Assembly: GCF_000375425.1 (NCBI RefSeq)
Contig: NZ_AQXG01000003.1
Location: 186,001-250,000, forward strand
DNA: 64,000 nucleotides
Direction of reading: 5' to 3'
From: Gracilimonas tropica DSM 19535
Lineage (GTDB): Bacteria; Bacteroidota; Rhodothermia; Balneolales; Balneolaceae
Made by a program: the position numbers and the translations under genes. The stretch's first letter is position 1. Every line of letters starts with the position of its first letter. Below are positions 25,810-34,511 of this stretch, piece by piece. The notes beneath the pieces are model-generated. The model made no database searches, was not told where the DNA came from, and saw only the letters and a program-made list of their open reading frames with translations.

Positions 25810-26685
25810 ATGATCCCAAAGGAAATTCTTAAAAAGATTAAAAAGCTTGAGATACAAACAAAGGGTATTGTAAACACCCTGTTTGGCGGGGAGTATCAGT
25901 CCGCTTTTAAAGGCCGCGGAATGGAATTTTCGGAGGTACGTGCTTATACCTACGGAGATGATATCCGGCAGATTGATTGGAACGTAACCGCACGAACCGG
26001 TGACCCATTCATTAAGGTGTTTGAAGAAGAGCGCGAACAAACCCTTATGCTTTGTATCGACATCTCTCAAAGCGGAACCTTTGGCAGCAAGAATCAAAGT
26101 AAGATGGATCTTGCCATTGAATTGTGTGCAGTGCTGGCTTTCAGTGCTATTAAAAACAGTGACAAGGTGGGATTGGTTTTATTTAGTGATCACATTGAAA
26201 AGGTGGTCCCGCCTAAAAAAGGCCGCACACATGTATTACGTTTAATCAGAGAGTTATACACTACCAAACCAACAGGAACGGGCACGGATATTGGGGATGC
26301 TCTTTCCTATATCAATCGGCTGTTAGATCGAAGAGCTATTGTTGTACTTACCTCCGACTTTCAGGACAAAGAATTTGATAAACAACTGCGTATTACAAAT
26401 CAAAAGCATGATTTGGTAAGTATTTTGATCAATGATCCGCTGGAAGACGAACTGCCAGACCTTGGCCTTGTCAAGATCAGAGATGCTGAAACCGGACAAA
26501 AGAAACTAATCGATACTTCAAGCCAAAAAGTGCGTAAAGCGTATAAGATTCGCCGTTTGGAACAAAAAGCACATCTTCACGATAAATTATTGAAAATGAA
26601 AATCGATGCGGTCGAAGTTCAAACCAATGAATCTTATGTGAAGCCGTTGATGAATTTTTTTAAACGAAGAGTGAACCGATACTGA
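25810..26685 (+). CDS. DUF58 protein of the MoxR/Bat locus
   Basis: A 291-residue DUF58 protein, usually paired with a MoxR AAA ATPase and BatA/BatB. The conserved core is FKGRGMEFSEVRAYTYGDDI then RQIDWNVTARTGDPFIKVFE (about 34-76), and the VWA-like part LMLCIDISQSGTFGS holds a D-x-S-x-S metal site. There are no membrane segments, unlike longer DUF58 proteins. The next two Bat genes lie 1.4 kb downstream, beyond an antisense M23 gene. No moxR gene is visible. Confidence 0.92.
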   Translation: MIPKEILKKIKKLEIQTKGIVNTLFGGEYQSAFKGRGMEFSEVRAYTYGDDIRQIDWNVTARTGDPFIKVFEEEREQTLMLCIDISQSGTFGSKNQSKMDLAIELCAVLAFSAIKNSDKVGLVLFSDHIEKVVPPKKGRTHVLRLIRELYTTKPTGTGTDIGDALSYINRLLDRRAIVVLTSDFQDKEFDKQLRITNQKHDLVSILINDPLEDELPDLGLVKIRDAETGQKKLIDTSSQKVRKAYKIRRLEQKAHLHDKLLKMKIDAVEVQTNESYVKPLMNFFKRRVNRY

Positions 26686-26686
26686 C

Positions 26687-27970
26687 CTAAAGTGAGGCTA
26701 CAGCTGAAGGATTTTCTTCTTCATTTAATAGGCTTAGTCGCTCCTGCAGCACTTTTACTTTTTTGCGAAATGTATCCAGATCTTCTCCCTGAAGTGCTTT
26801 TGAAGGAGGCAGGTCTACCGTTAGCGGATTCACGGGCTGACCATTTTTATAGATCCTGTAATCAAGATGAACACCGGTTACACGGCCTGTTTTTCCTACA
26901 TACCCTATAACTTGGCCTTGTTTCACACGCATTCCACTTCGTATTCCTCTCGCAAAGCCATTCAGGTGTAGATAAGCTGTGGTATACGTGCTGTTATGGC
27001 GAACTTTAACAATATTTCCATTAGCACCACGATATTGTGCCTCTATAATTTCTCCATCACCCACAGAGAGAACAGGGGTTCCTTGTGGTGCGGCATAATC
27101 TACACCGTAATGAGGAATTCGTCGTTTTAAGACCGGATGAAAACGATTGTGAGAAAATCCGGAACTGATACGCTGAGAGAATTTGAACGGAGCTTTTAGC
27201 AAAGCCTTTTGGACGCCATTACCTTCACTGTCGTAGAAACCGGCAGTCTCATCTCCATCATAATAAAAAGCGTCATAGCTCTGATCTTTACTGGTGAACT
27301 CAGCGGCTACAATATCACCGATACCAAAAAATTCACCGTCGACAAATTGTTCTTCATAGATCACTTTAAAATGATCGCCGGGATATAACCGGAAAAAATC
27401 GATCTGCCATGCAAAGATTTCGCTAAGTCGCAGCCCCAATAAGGTAGAAACATCTTTCTCCATCAATGTCTCATAAAGTGAAGACTCGATCACACCGGCG
27501 GTTTGAGCTATCTTTGTGGTAATTTCTTTTCTGCCGGTTGAAACCGAAATGTCATCTTCCCAATCAAAAACAACATATTCTAAAGAATTTGCATGCAAAA
27601 TCAATCGGTGAGCACCTTCTTCATTTTTGTAAGCAAGATATTTTTGTCCCGGCTTCACCCGGTTACTTTGAAAAATACCCTTAGACTTTTGGTTGATCTC
27701 ATAAATAGTTTGAGGCGACACATCCAAGTCTCTTAAAATCAGGTATAAACTTTCATTTCTCTTTACTTTACCCTCTTCCACTTCCATGTTCATTCTGTTG
27801 AAGCCGTAGCTATCCAGTTCTACATCTTCAGTTATCTCAACCATATTTTCGGAAGAGATAGTAAGATTAGGTATTGGTTTTTCTTTGTTTACTTGAAATG
27901 CAATGGCAACAGAAATCAGAATCAAACATAAAGATATCCCAATTCCCCGTAGTAAGTTTTTCTTAGACAT
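26687..27970 (-). CDS. M23-family (LytM) cell-wall peptidase, membrane anchored
   Basis: A 427-residue periplasmic protein anchored by an N-terminal hydrophobic segment (about 6-25). The middle has LysM/OapA-like segments (ESLYLILRDLDVSPQTIYEI, RVKPGQKYLAY). The M23 domain is at about 265-390: SSGFSHNRFHPVLKRRIPHY, then GVDYAAPQGTPVLSVGDGEI and YLHLNGFARGIRSGMRVKQG. HxxxD (HYGVD) is intact, but the HxH zinc/catalytic pair is HLD (GVHLDYRIYKNGQP). A coiled-coil tail ends it. It sits antisense between the two halves of the Bat locus and is convergent with the DUF58 gene. Confidence 0.9.
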   Translation of the reverse strand: MSKKNLLRGIGISLCLILISVAIAFQVNKEKPIPNLTISSENMVEITEDVELDSYGFNRMNMEVEEGKVKRNESLYLILRDLDVSPQTIYEINQKSKGIFQSNRVKPGQKYLAYKNEEGAHRLILHANSLEYVVFDWEDDISVSTGRKEITTKIAQTAGVIESSLYETLMEKDVSTLLGLRLSEIFAWQIDFFRLYPGDHFKVIYEEQFVDGEFFGIGDIVAAEFTSKDQSYDAFYYDGDETAGFYDSEGNGVQKALLKAPFKFSQRISSGFSHNRFHPVLKRRIPHYGVDYAAPQGTPVLSVGDGEIIEAQYRGANGNIVKVRHNSTYTTAYLHLNGFARGIRSGMRVKQGQVIGYVGKTGRVTGVHLDYRIYKNGQPVNPLTVDLPPSKALQGEDLDTFRKKVKVLQERLSLLNEEENPSAVASL

Positions 27971-28124
27971 GTAAAGGCTGTAGATTTTTTAGTCGTGAAA
28001 TGATAAGAATTAATAGGTTTTTTTCATAAATCTTAATTTGTGAGAGTTTTGTAAAACATTTACATCACTTTGTTTTATTTTCAGTCCTCATCACAAACGG
28101 TAATTATTCAGCAAAATAAATTTA

Positions 28125-29132
28125 ATGAACATCACCTTTCTGAAGTCATTGCAACTACGGCTACTGACTTTATTGGTTTCAAGTTTATGTTTTTCTGCGG
28201 CCTCTGCTCAGAACCTGAATACCCACACCGATACGGATTCAGTTTCAGTAGGTGATATCTTCAATTATTCTATTTCATTGAAACTTGATCAGGAATATCA
28301 AGCCATCCAATTTCCTGATACAGCTCTATTTCCCACTTCTTTGGAACTAGTGAACAGGCAAAGATTCAGAGTTTCTGAGTTTGCAGACAGTATAAGTTAT
28401 CAGTTCCAATATTTTGATAATGATGATGTTCAAATCCCACCCTTAGAGGTCACTTTGATCTCAGAATCCGACTCTGTCATCTTAAAAACACAACCTGTTA
28501 CCTTATTTTTTAAAAACGTGGTTGCCGAAGGTGATACCACTTTAAAGCCCATGCGACCTAATTTTAAATTTCCTAAGCCCTGGTGGCCGTGGATATTGGC
28601 AGCCATTGCGCTCGCTGCATTTCTTATTTGGTGGTTTAAATTCAGATCACAGCCGGAAAGCGAACCGGAAAAAACTGCAGTTACTATTGAGCCTTTTTAC
28701 AATCCTTTAGAGGCATTGGAAAAACGGCTTGCAGAGGTTAAAGAGCATTCCAATATCGCAGTAACAAAAGATTTCAAAGGATTTTATAGTGAAGTTGGTG
28801 ATGCAATTCGGGCATATTTCGAAGAATTGTATAACATCCCAGCCCTTGAATCCACTTCAACGGAATTACTCCGCTATCTGGATGCATACGGCGTTGATGA
28901 AAATCTGATCGAGAAAACCAGAACAGTTCTGAGAAAAGCCGACCTGGTAAAATTTGCGAAATTCACACCTACTTTAGATGACGCCAGGAATACCTTAGAT
29001 GAAGCATTTGCTTTTGCAAATAGAGCTAAGTTGGCCGATTCTGCACGTATTTCCCGTTTACGTGCTCAGTATAACGCCCGGATTGAGCAGTTACATGAAG
29101 AGGATGAAGGCAGAAAACAGGAGGAATCGTAA
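28125..29132 (+). CDS. BatD-like membrane protein (DUF4381-like C-terminus)
   Basis: Signal peptide (about 1-28, ending ASAQ), then a beta-sandwich-like periplasmic domain (VSVGDIFNYSISLKLDQEYQ, QFQYFDNDDVQIPPLEVTLI), one transmembrane helix (WWPWILAAIALAAFLIWWFK, about 148-167) and a cytoplasmic helical domain (FYSEVGDAIRAYFEELYNIP, STELLRYLDAYG) typical of BatD/DUF4381 proteins. The stop and the batA ATG share one base (TAATG), so translation is coupled. The 154-nt divergent region upstream with the M23 gene should contain promoters for both. Confidence 0.85.
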   Translation: MNITFLKSLQLRLLTLLVSSLCFSAASAQNLNTHTDTDSVSVGDIFNYSISLKLDQEYQAIQFPDTALFPTSLELVNRQRFRVSEFADSISYQFQYFDNDDVQIPPLEVTLISESDSVILKTQPVTLFFKNVVAEGDTTLKPMRPNFKFPKPWWPWILAAIALAAFLIWWFKFRSQPESEPEKTAVTIEPFYNPLEALEKRLAEVKEHSNIAVTKDFKGFYSEVGDAIRAYFEELYNIPALESTSTELLRYLDAYGVDENLIEKTRTVLRKADLVKFAKFTPTLDDARNTLDEAFAFANRAKLADSARISRLRAQYNARIEQLHEEDEGRKQEES

Positions 29133-30127
29133 TGGAATTTGCTAATCCACAATGGTTTTGGGCGTTATTGATCCTTCCTTTGATGATCGGGGTATACCTG
29201 TACCGGTATTTTTCTGACCGGGAGACGTCCTTTACTTTTTCATCCTTGAATTTGTTAAGCGACATTCCCGGAAACTGGAAAGCGCAGTTACATTGGCTGC
29301 AGGCCGCTTGTTTTTGGGGGGGAATTGCTTTGTTGATCGTTGCCCTTGCACGTCCTCAGGAGCGTCTCACAACCGTTGAACGTAATGCCGAAGGTATAGA
29401 TATTGTGTTGGTGCTCGACCTTTCCACATCCATGCGGGCTGAAGATCTTAAACCCAACCGATTTGATGCTGCACGACAGGTAGCCAAAGACTTTGTTGAT
29501 AAAAGACAATCAGATCGTATTGGATTGGTTACCTTTGCTATGAAAAGCTTCACGGTGGTACCTCCAACCCTGGATTATCGTTTGCTCAAAAATCTGATCG
29601 ATGAGCTTGAAATGGGCATTATTGAAGACGGTACCGCTATAGGAATGGGTATAGCGACGGCTATTAACCGCCTCAAAGACAGCGATACAGAAAGTAAAGT
29701 GATCATATTGCTGACGGATGGGCAAAATAATGCCGGTGAAGTTGACCCTGTAACTGCGGCAGACCTCGCTGCAACCTATGGCATTAAAATATATACCATT
29801 GGTGCCGGTACAAGAGGAACCGCTCCCTATCCTATCCAGGATCCCATTTTTGGAAGAAGGTATCAAAATGTGCAGGTGAACATTGATGAAGAGATGCTTA
29901 CCAGCGTAGCAGAATTAACCGGCGGTCGATACTTCCGGGCAACTGATGCTGAAGAACTTCAGAATATCTATGCCGAGATCGATGCCCTTGAAAAAACAGA
30001 TGTAGAAGAATTGATCTATACCGATTATAAAGATCTTTATGTCCGCTTTCTTTCCATTTCGTTAATCTTATTTTTATCGGGATTTATACTCAAAAAAACC
30101 GTGTTAAGCGGTGTTGAAGACTATTGA
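29132..30127 (+). CDS. batA: BatA-like VWA domain membrane protein
   Basis: An inner-membrane protein with N-terminal (PQWFWALLILPLMIGVYLY and a second helix near 55-72) and C-terminal helices (ISLILFLSGFILK) around a von Willebrand A domain. The MIDAS motif is complete: VLVLDLSTSM, ending with T (GTAIGMGI) and D (LLTDGQNNAG). Bat proteins act with MoxR and DUF58 and have been linked to aerotolerance and envelope stress. It follows the BatD-like gene with a 1-nt overlap. batB and batC are not found downstream; mfd begins 90 nt later. Confidence 0.92.
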   Translation: MEFANPQWFWALLILPLMIGVYLYRYFSDRETSFTFSSLNLLSDIPGNWKAQLHWLQAACFWGGIALLIVALARPQERLTTVERNAEGIDIVLVLDLSTSMRAEDLKPNRFDAARQVAKDFVDKRQSDRIGLVTFAMKSFTVVPPTLDYRLLKNLIDELEMGIIEDGTAIGMGIATAINRLKDSDTESKVIILLTDGQNNAGEVDPVTAADLAATYGIKIYTIGAGTRGTAPYPIQDPIFGRRYQNVQVNIDEEMLTSVAELTGGRYFRATDAEELQNIYAEIDALEKTDVEELIYTDYKDLYVRFLSISLILFLSGFILKKTVLSGVEDY

Positions 30128-30217
30128 TCATAATACTTCAATAATTTCTCTTTATTGCCAATAGAACTGAAATGGGCTTATCTTTAAAAGATAAATTTAG
30201 CTTTTCAAAATTAATTT

Positions 30218-33200
30218 ATGAGTCTGACTTTTATACGGGAACAGCTTCAAAAGAATGGTGTTTTCGATCATGTTTATGATCGACTTTCCCAAGAGAATTC
30301 CTTAACCCTCAAGAAAAGTATCGGGGCTTTAAACAGCTTTCTGCTTGCCGAGCTTTCATTGAAAAAGTCCACCCTTTTGGTGCTGTCAGAAACAGACGAA
30401 GGTGCTCGATTCTTAAAAGCTGATCTTGAGGTTATCACTGATGATAAACCCATCATATTCTTTCCTTCTTCAAATCGAAAACCTTATGACCAGCAACAAC
30501 TTAAGGATACCAGCTTATTAGTACAGCGGTCAGAGGCATTGCAAGCTATTTCGGATCATACGGATAAGATCGTCATTACTTCGGTTGAGGCTATCAACGA
30601 AAAGATTGCTCCTCCCTCTGCTTTGGATGAGGTAAGCTTGCTGATAAAAAAAGGGGAAGAATTCGAGTTAGAACAATTAAAAGCTGAACTTGTTGGCCAA
30701 GGATATAATCCTGTCAAGTTTGTTGACGAACCCGGTGAATTTGCGATTCGCGGAGGTATTCTTGATGTATTTCCCTATTCCGGCGAATATCCTCTTCGGC
30801 TGGAATTTTTTGGTGATGAAGTAGATACTATTCGGGAGTTTGACGCTGATTCTCAACGTTCTATAGCTTTTCTGAATGAAGCTCGGATCATTCCGGATCT
30901 TACAAACCTCCCTGAAAAAGAGAAATCTTCTTTCCTCTCTTATTTCAACGAAGAAACGCTGCTTGTTACTTCCGGTAGAGACGTAATTCTATCAAAGATC
31001 GCAGAATATTACTCAAAAGCTGAAGATGCCTACGATGATCTTGAAAAAAAAGAAGATTTTCCTTTGCCTGAAGATCAGTATCTATCTGAGCCCGCTTTTG
31101 AAGAAGAAATAAAAACTTTTACTCACCAACTTTTTGTGGGTGATGTAGGTGCTCTTGAATCTGATTCCAAAACACTTACCCTGCAGACAAAGCCTCAGCC
31201 TGATTTTCACGGCAATTTCAAGCTGCTAAGGGATGACATCAGCAAAAATTCCAAAGCGGGAATTTCAACCGTAATCCTTTGTGACAATGAAGGTCAGCGG
31301 GAACGTTTTGATGAATTATTAGGAGAAGCCAGTCAGGATTTCAAATACAGGTTGGTTGTGCAGACGTTACATGAAGGTTTTGTTTATGAACCTGCCGGGA
31401 TTGCTGTTTATACTGATCATCAAATCTTCAATCGTTATCACCGGCCAAAGACCAAGCGACGACGATTTCATGGGGGTATCTCATTCAAGGAATTGAAAGA
31501 TCTGAATCGCGGTGATTTTGTAGTTCATGTTGATTATGGGATCGGGAAGTTCATGGGCTTCAAAAAGATCAATGTGAAAGGCTCTGAGCAGGAAGTGGTG
31601 GTTTTACAGTACAAAGACGACTCCACGCTGTATGTGAATGTTACCAGCCTTCATAAACTCCAGAAATACTCCGGTAAAGAAGGAACAGCACCCCGTATTA
31701 CCAAGCTTGGATCAGGCGCCTGGGCCCGGAAAAAGGCTCAGACGAAGAAGAAGGTCAAAGATATTGCCAGAGAGCTTATCCAGTTGTATGCCAAGCGTAA
31801 AGCTGAAACAGCACACAATTTTTCTCCAGATAATGAATGGCAAATTGAGATGGAAGCGAATTTCCAGTTTGAAGAAACGCCCGATCAGCATGATGCCATA
31901 GTTTCTGTAAAAGAGGATATGGAAAGTGAGCATCCTATGGATCGTTTGGTGTGCGGTGATGTTGGCTTTGGAAAAACGGAAGTAGCTGTCCGGGCTGCTT
32001 TCAAAGCTGTACTTGATCATAAACAAGTAGCGGTGTTGGTTCCCACAACAATATTGGCTGAACAGCACGCCAAAACCTTCATCAAAAGAATGAAACAATT
32101 TCCGGTTAAGGTGGAGGCTCTGTCCCGGTTTCGTTCTTCCAAACAGCAAAAAGAGTCTATCCAAAAGCTAAAAGCCGGTGAACTTGACATCGTGATCGGA
32201 ACGCACCGGTTACTGTCAAAGGATGTAGAATTCAAAGACCTGGGATTGATCATTGTAGATGAAGAGCAACGATTTGGAGTGGCTGCAAAAGAAAAACTGA
32301 AGAATTTCAGAGCCTCGGTAGATGTGTTAACACTCACCGCTACGCCGATCCCCAGAACGCTTCAGTTTTCGTTGATGGGCGCTCGCGATTTAAGTGTGAT
32401 CAACACCCCTCCTCCCAACCGGCAGCCTGTATACACCGAAATTCACAGCTTTGATGAAGAACTGATCCGAGATGCGATTCTTCAGGAGATCTCACGGGGT
32501 GGACAAGTATTCTTCATCCATAACCGCGTCAAGAACATTCAGGAGATTGCAGAGATGGTCCGCAGACTCGTGCCGGATATCCGGGTGCGGGTGGGACACG
32601 GACAGATGAGTGGGAGTCAGCTCGAAAAAATTATTGGTGATTTCTATCATCACAAGTTTGATGTACTGGTTTCCACAAATATTGTTGAGAACGGAATTGA
32701 TATATCAAATGCGAATACCATCATTATAAATCAGGCAAATAATTTTGGTTTGGCTGAATTACACCAGCTTCGTGGACGTGTAGGAAGATCTGACCGAAAG
32801 GCATTCTGTTACCTCATCACAAGTCCTATTAGAACGCTGAGCACTGAAGCGCGAAAGAGGTTGTTGGCACTTGAAGAATTTTCAGACCTTGGTTCCGGAT
32901 TTAATATTGCCATGCGGGATCTTGACATTCGCGGAGCCGGTGATATTCTCGGAGCTGAGCAAAGCGGTTTTATCAATGACATTGGTTTCGATCTTTACAC
33001 CAAGATTCTCAATGATGCAGTAAAAGAACTGAAGCAATCAGAATTCAGCGATATGTTTGACGATGTTGAGATCGATCCTGAATTACCCGAAACTATCATT
33101 GAATTCGATGAGACTGCACTTCTTCCACAGGATTATGTCTCAGATAATGTAGAGCGGTTAAATCTTTACCGAAAGCTTTCTGAGGCTAAAAACGAAGAAC

Positions 33201-33562
33201 ATATCAAAGAATGGAAAGAAGAGATCAAAGATCGGTTTGGGCCTGTTCCTAAAGAAGCCGAATTCTTAATCCTTGCAAGCAAAGCCAAGCTGTTTGCTTC
33301 CAAAAATTTCTTTACCAAGGTAACCGTCCGGGCCGATCGTATGTGGCTGGTTTGTCCAAAACAAGATTCTGAAATGGGAAAATCCTTTTTTGATTCGGGT
33401 CGGTTTCATGAAGTATTAGAAAAATTGGAAGTGTCCAAAAAAGGCAAATTTCAAGTTATACAAAAAAAAGACACTGTACGCTTTGTAGTGCAGGATATTC
33501 CTCATCTTGAAGCTGCTGTTGAATATCTTCGAACGCTGGTGCAAGAAGAGGTTCCGGCCTGA
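30218..33562 (+). CDS. mfd: Transcription-repair coupling factor Mfd
   Basis: The 1114-residue ATPase removes stalled RNA polymerase and recruits UvrA. The UvrB-like N-terminus has PGEFAIRGGILDVFPYSGEY. The RNAP-interacting domain is RGDFVVHVDYGIGKFMGFKK. Helicase motifs include VCGDVGFGKTEVAVRAAFKA (Walker A), IIVDEEQRFGV (DEEQ box), LTATPIPRTLQFSLMGARDL and GRVGRSDRKAFCYL (motif VI). TRG and D7 domains follow. Full length, no frameshift. TAAATTTAGC lies about 17 nt upstream of the ATG as a possible -7 box. The Sua5 gene follows by 10 nt. Confidence 0.97.
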   Translation: MSLTFIREQLQKNGVFDHVYDRLSQENSLTLKKSIGALNSFLLAELSLKKSTLLVLSETDEGARFLKADLEVITDDKPIIFFPSSNRKPYDQQQLKDTSLLVQRSEALQAISDHTDKIVITSVEAINEKIAPPSALDEVSLLIKKGEEFELEQLKAELVGQGYNPVKFVDEPGEFAIRGGILDVFPYSGEYPLRLEFFGDEVDTIREFDADSQRSIAFLNEARIIPDLTNLPEKEKSSFLSYFNEETLLVTSGRDVILSKIAEYYSKAEDAYDDLEKKEDFPLPEDQYLSEPAFEEEIKTFTHQLFVGDVGALESDSKTLTLQTKPQPDFHGNFKLLRDDISKNSKAGISTVILCDNEGQRERFDELLGEASQDFKYRLVVQTLHEGFVYEPAGIAVYTDHQIFNRYHRPKTKRRRFHGGISFKELKDLNRGDFVVHVDYGIGKFMGFKKINVKGSEQEVVVLQYKDDSTLYVNVTSLHKLQKYSGKEGTAPRITKLGSGAWARKKAQTKKKVKDIARELIQLYAKRKAETAHNFSPDNEWQIEMEANFQFEETPDQHDAIVSVKEDMESEHPMDRLVCGDVGFGKTEVAVRAAFKAVLDHKQVAVLVPTTILAEQHAKTFIKRMKQFPVKVEALSRFRSSKQQKESIQKLKAGELDIVIGTHRLLSKDVEFKDLGLIIVDEEQRFGVAAKEKLKNFRASVDVLTLTATPIPRTLQFSLMGARDLSVINTPPPNRQPVYTEIHSFDEELIRDAILQEISRGGQVFFIHNRVKNIQEIAEMVRRLVPDIRVRVGHGQMSGSQLEKIIGDFYHHKFDVLVSTNIVENGIDISNANTIIINQANNFGLAELHQLRGRVGRSDRKAFCYLITSPIRTLSTEARKRLLALEEFSDLGSGFNIAMRDLDIRGAGDILGAEQSGFINDIGFDLYTKILNDAVKELKQSEFSDMFDDVEIDPELPETIIEFDETALLPQDYVSDNVERLNLYRKLSEAKNEEHIKEWKEEIKDRFGPVPKEAEFLILASKAKLFASKNFFTKVTVRADRMWLVCPKQDSEMGKSFFDSGRFHEVLEKLEVSKKGKFQVIQKKDTVRFVVQDIPHLEAAVEYLRTLVQEEVPA

Positions 33563-33572
33563 TATCTGACGC

Positions 33573-34505
33573 ATGAATTTAGATCAATACATACAACTAA
33601 TAAAAGCCGGTGAAATAGTCGCATTCCCAACAGAAACCGTATATGGACTCGGTGCGGATGCCTGGAATCCATCTGCCATCCAAAAAGTGTTTGAAACAAA
33701 AGGCCGCCCGGCCGACAATCCCCTCATCGTTCATATTTCAAATCAGGATCAGGTTTTTGACTTCGTTGAGAAGATACCGGAGCGGGCTAAAAAATTGATG
33801 GATGCTTTTTGGCCGGGACCACTCACCATTGTGCTTCAAAAAAAACCAAAAGTATTAGATCTGATCACCGCCGGACTTGATACCGTTGCTATTAGAATGC
33901 CGGATCATCCCATTGCGAAGTCATTTATTGCTCAGACCGGTCCATTAGTAGCTCCAAGTGCAAACAGATCCGGACGACCCAGCCCAACTAAAGCTGAACA
34001 TGTGAGAGCAGATTTTGGAGCGAAGTTCCCGGTGATAGATGGAGGAGCAACAGAAGTCGGCTTGGAATCCACGGTTGTTGATTCAAGCGGAGAACAAATA
34101 GTGATCCTTCGACCTGGAAAAATCGGCCTTTCTGATCTTGAACCTGTTTTAGGAGAAAAAGTAGCGATCGCCTCAAAAGCAGATTCGGAAGTACCGAAAA
34201 GTCCCGGACAGAAATATTCCCATTATAAACCCCAGGCTGCCGTTTATTATGGTGAAATAGATTCAATAATGAGAGAGAATCTTTATTTAGTACAAACAGA
34301 TACGATTGGAAAAGAGAAAAATGTCATCAATTATAAAGGAGATCTGATCAGATTTTCTAAAGAACTTTATGACCGCTTTCGTCAGGCAGACCTGGAGGGG
34401 TACAACTCTATTTTCATTGAGAATATAGATGCATTTAGTAAGAAAGCTCCGGCTTACTACGCTGCCCTGCTGAATCGAATTGAAAAAGCTTGCTCAAATA
34501 AATAA
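33573..34505 (+). CDS. sua5: L-threonylcarbamoyladenylate synthase (Sua5/YwlC type)
   Basis: Makes threonylcarbamoyl-AMP from threonine, bicarbonate and ATP for the t6A modification of tRNA position 37. The YrdC domain (about 1-200) has AFPTETVYGLGADAW, KGRPADNPLIVH, FWPGPLTIVL and VAPSANRSGRPSPT. A linker with SPGQKYSHYKP leads to a C-terminal Sua5 domain (about 225-310), giving the 310-residue two-domain form rather than the short TsaC. It follows mfd by 10 nt (likely operon) and ends 6 nt before the convergent ABC exporter gene. Confidence 0.94.
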   Translation: MNLDQYIQLIKAGEIVAFPTETVYGLGADAWNPSAIQKVFETKGRPADNPLIVHISNQDQVFDFVEKIPERAKKLMDAFWPGPLTIVLQKKPKVLDLITAGLDTVAIRMPDHPIAKSFIAQTGPLVAPSANRSGRPSPTKAEHVRADFGAKFPVIDGGATEVGLESTVVDSSGEQIVILRPGKIGLSDLEPVLGEKVAIASKADSEVPKSPGQKYSHYKPQAAVYYGEIDSIMRENLYLVQTDTIGKEKNVINYKGDLIRFSKELYDRFRQADLEGYNSIFIENIDAFSKKAPAYYAALLNRIEKACSNK

Positions 34506-34511
34506 TGGCAT

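Noticed and set aside
26687..27970. M23 gene as a recent mobile insertion into the Bat locus
   Set aside because: No inverted or direct repeats flank it, and its base composition looks like its neighbours; rearrangement or ancestral order is more likely.
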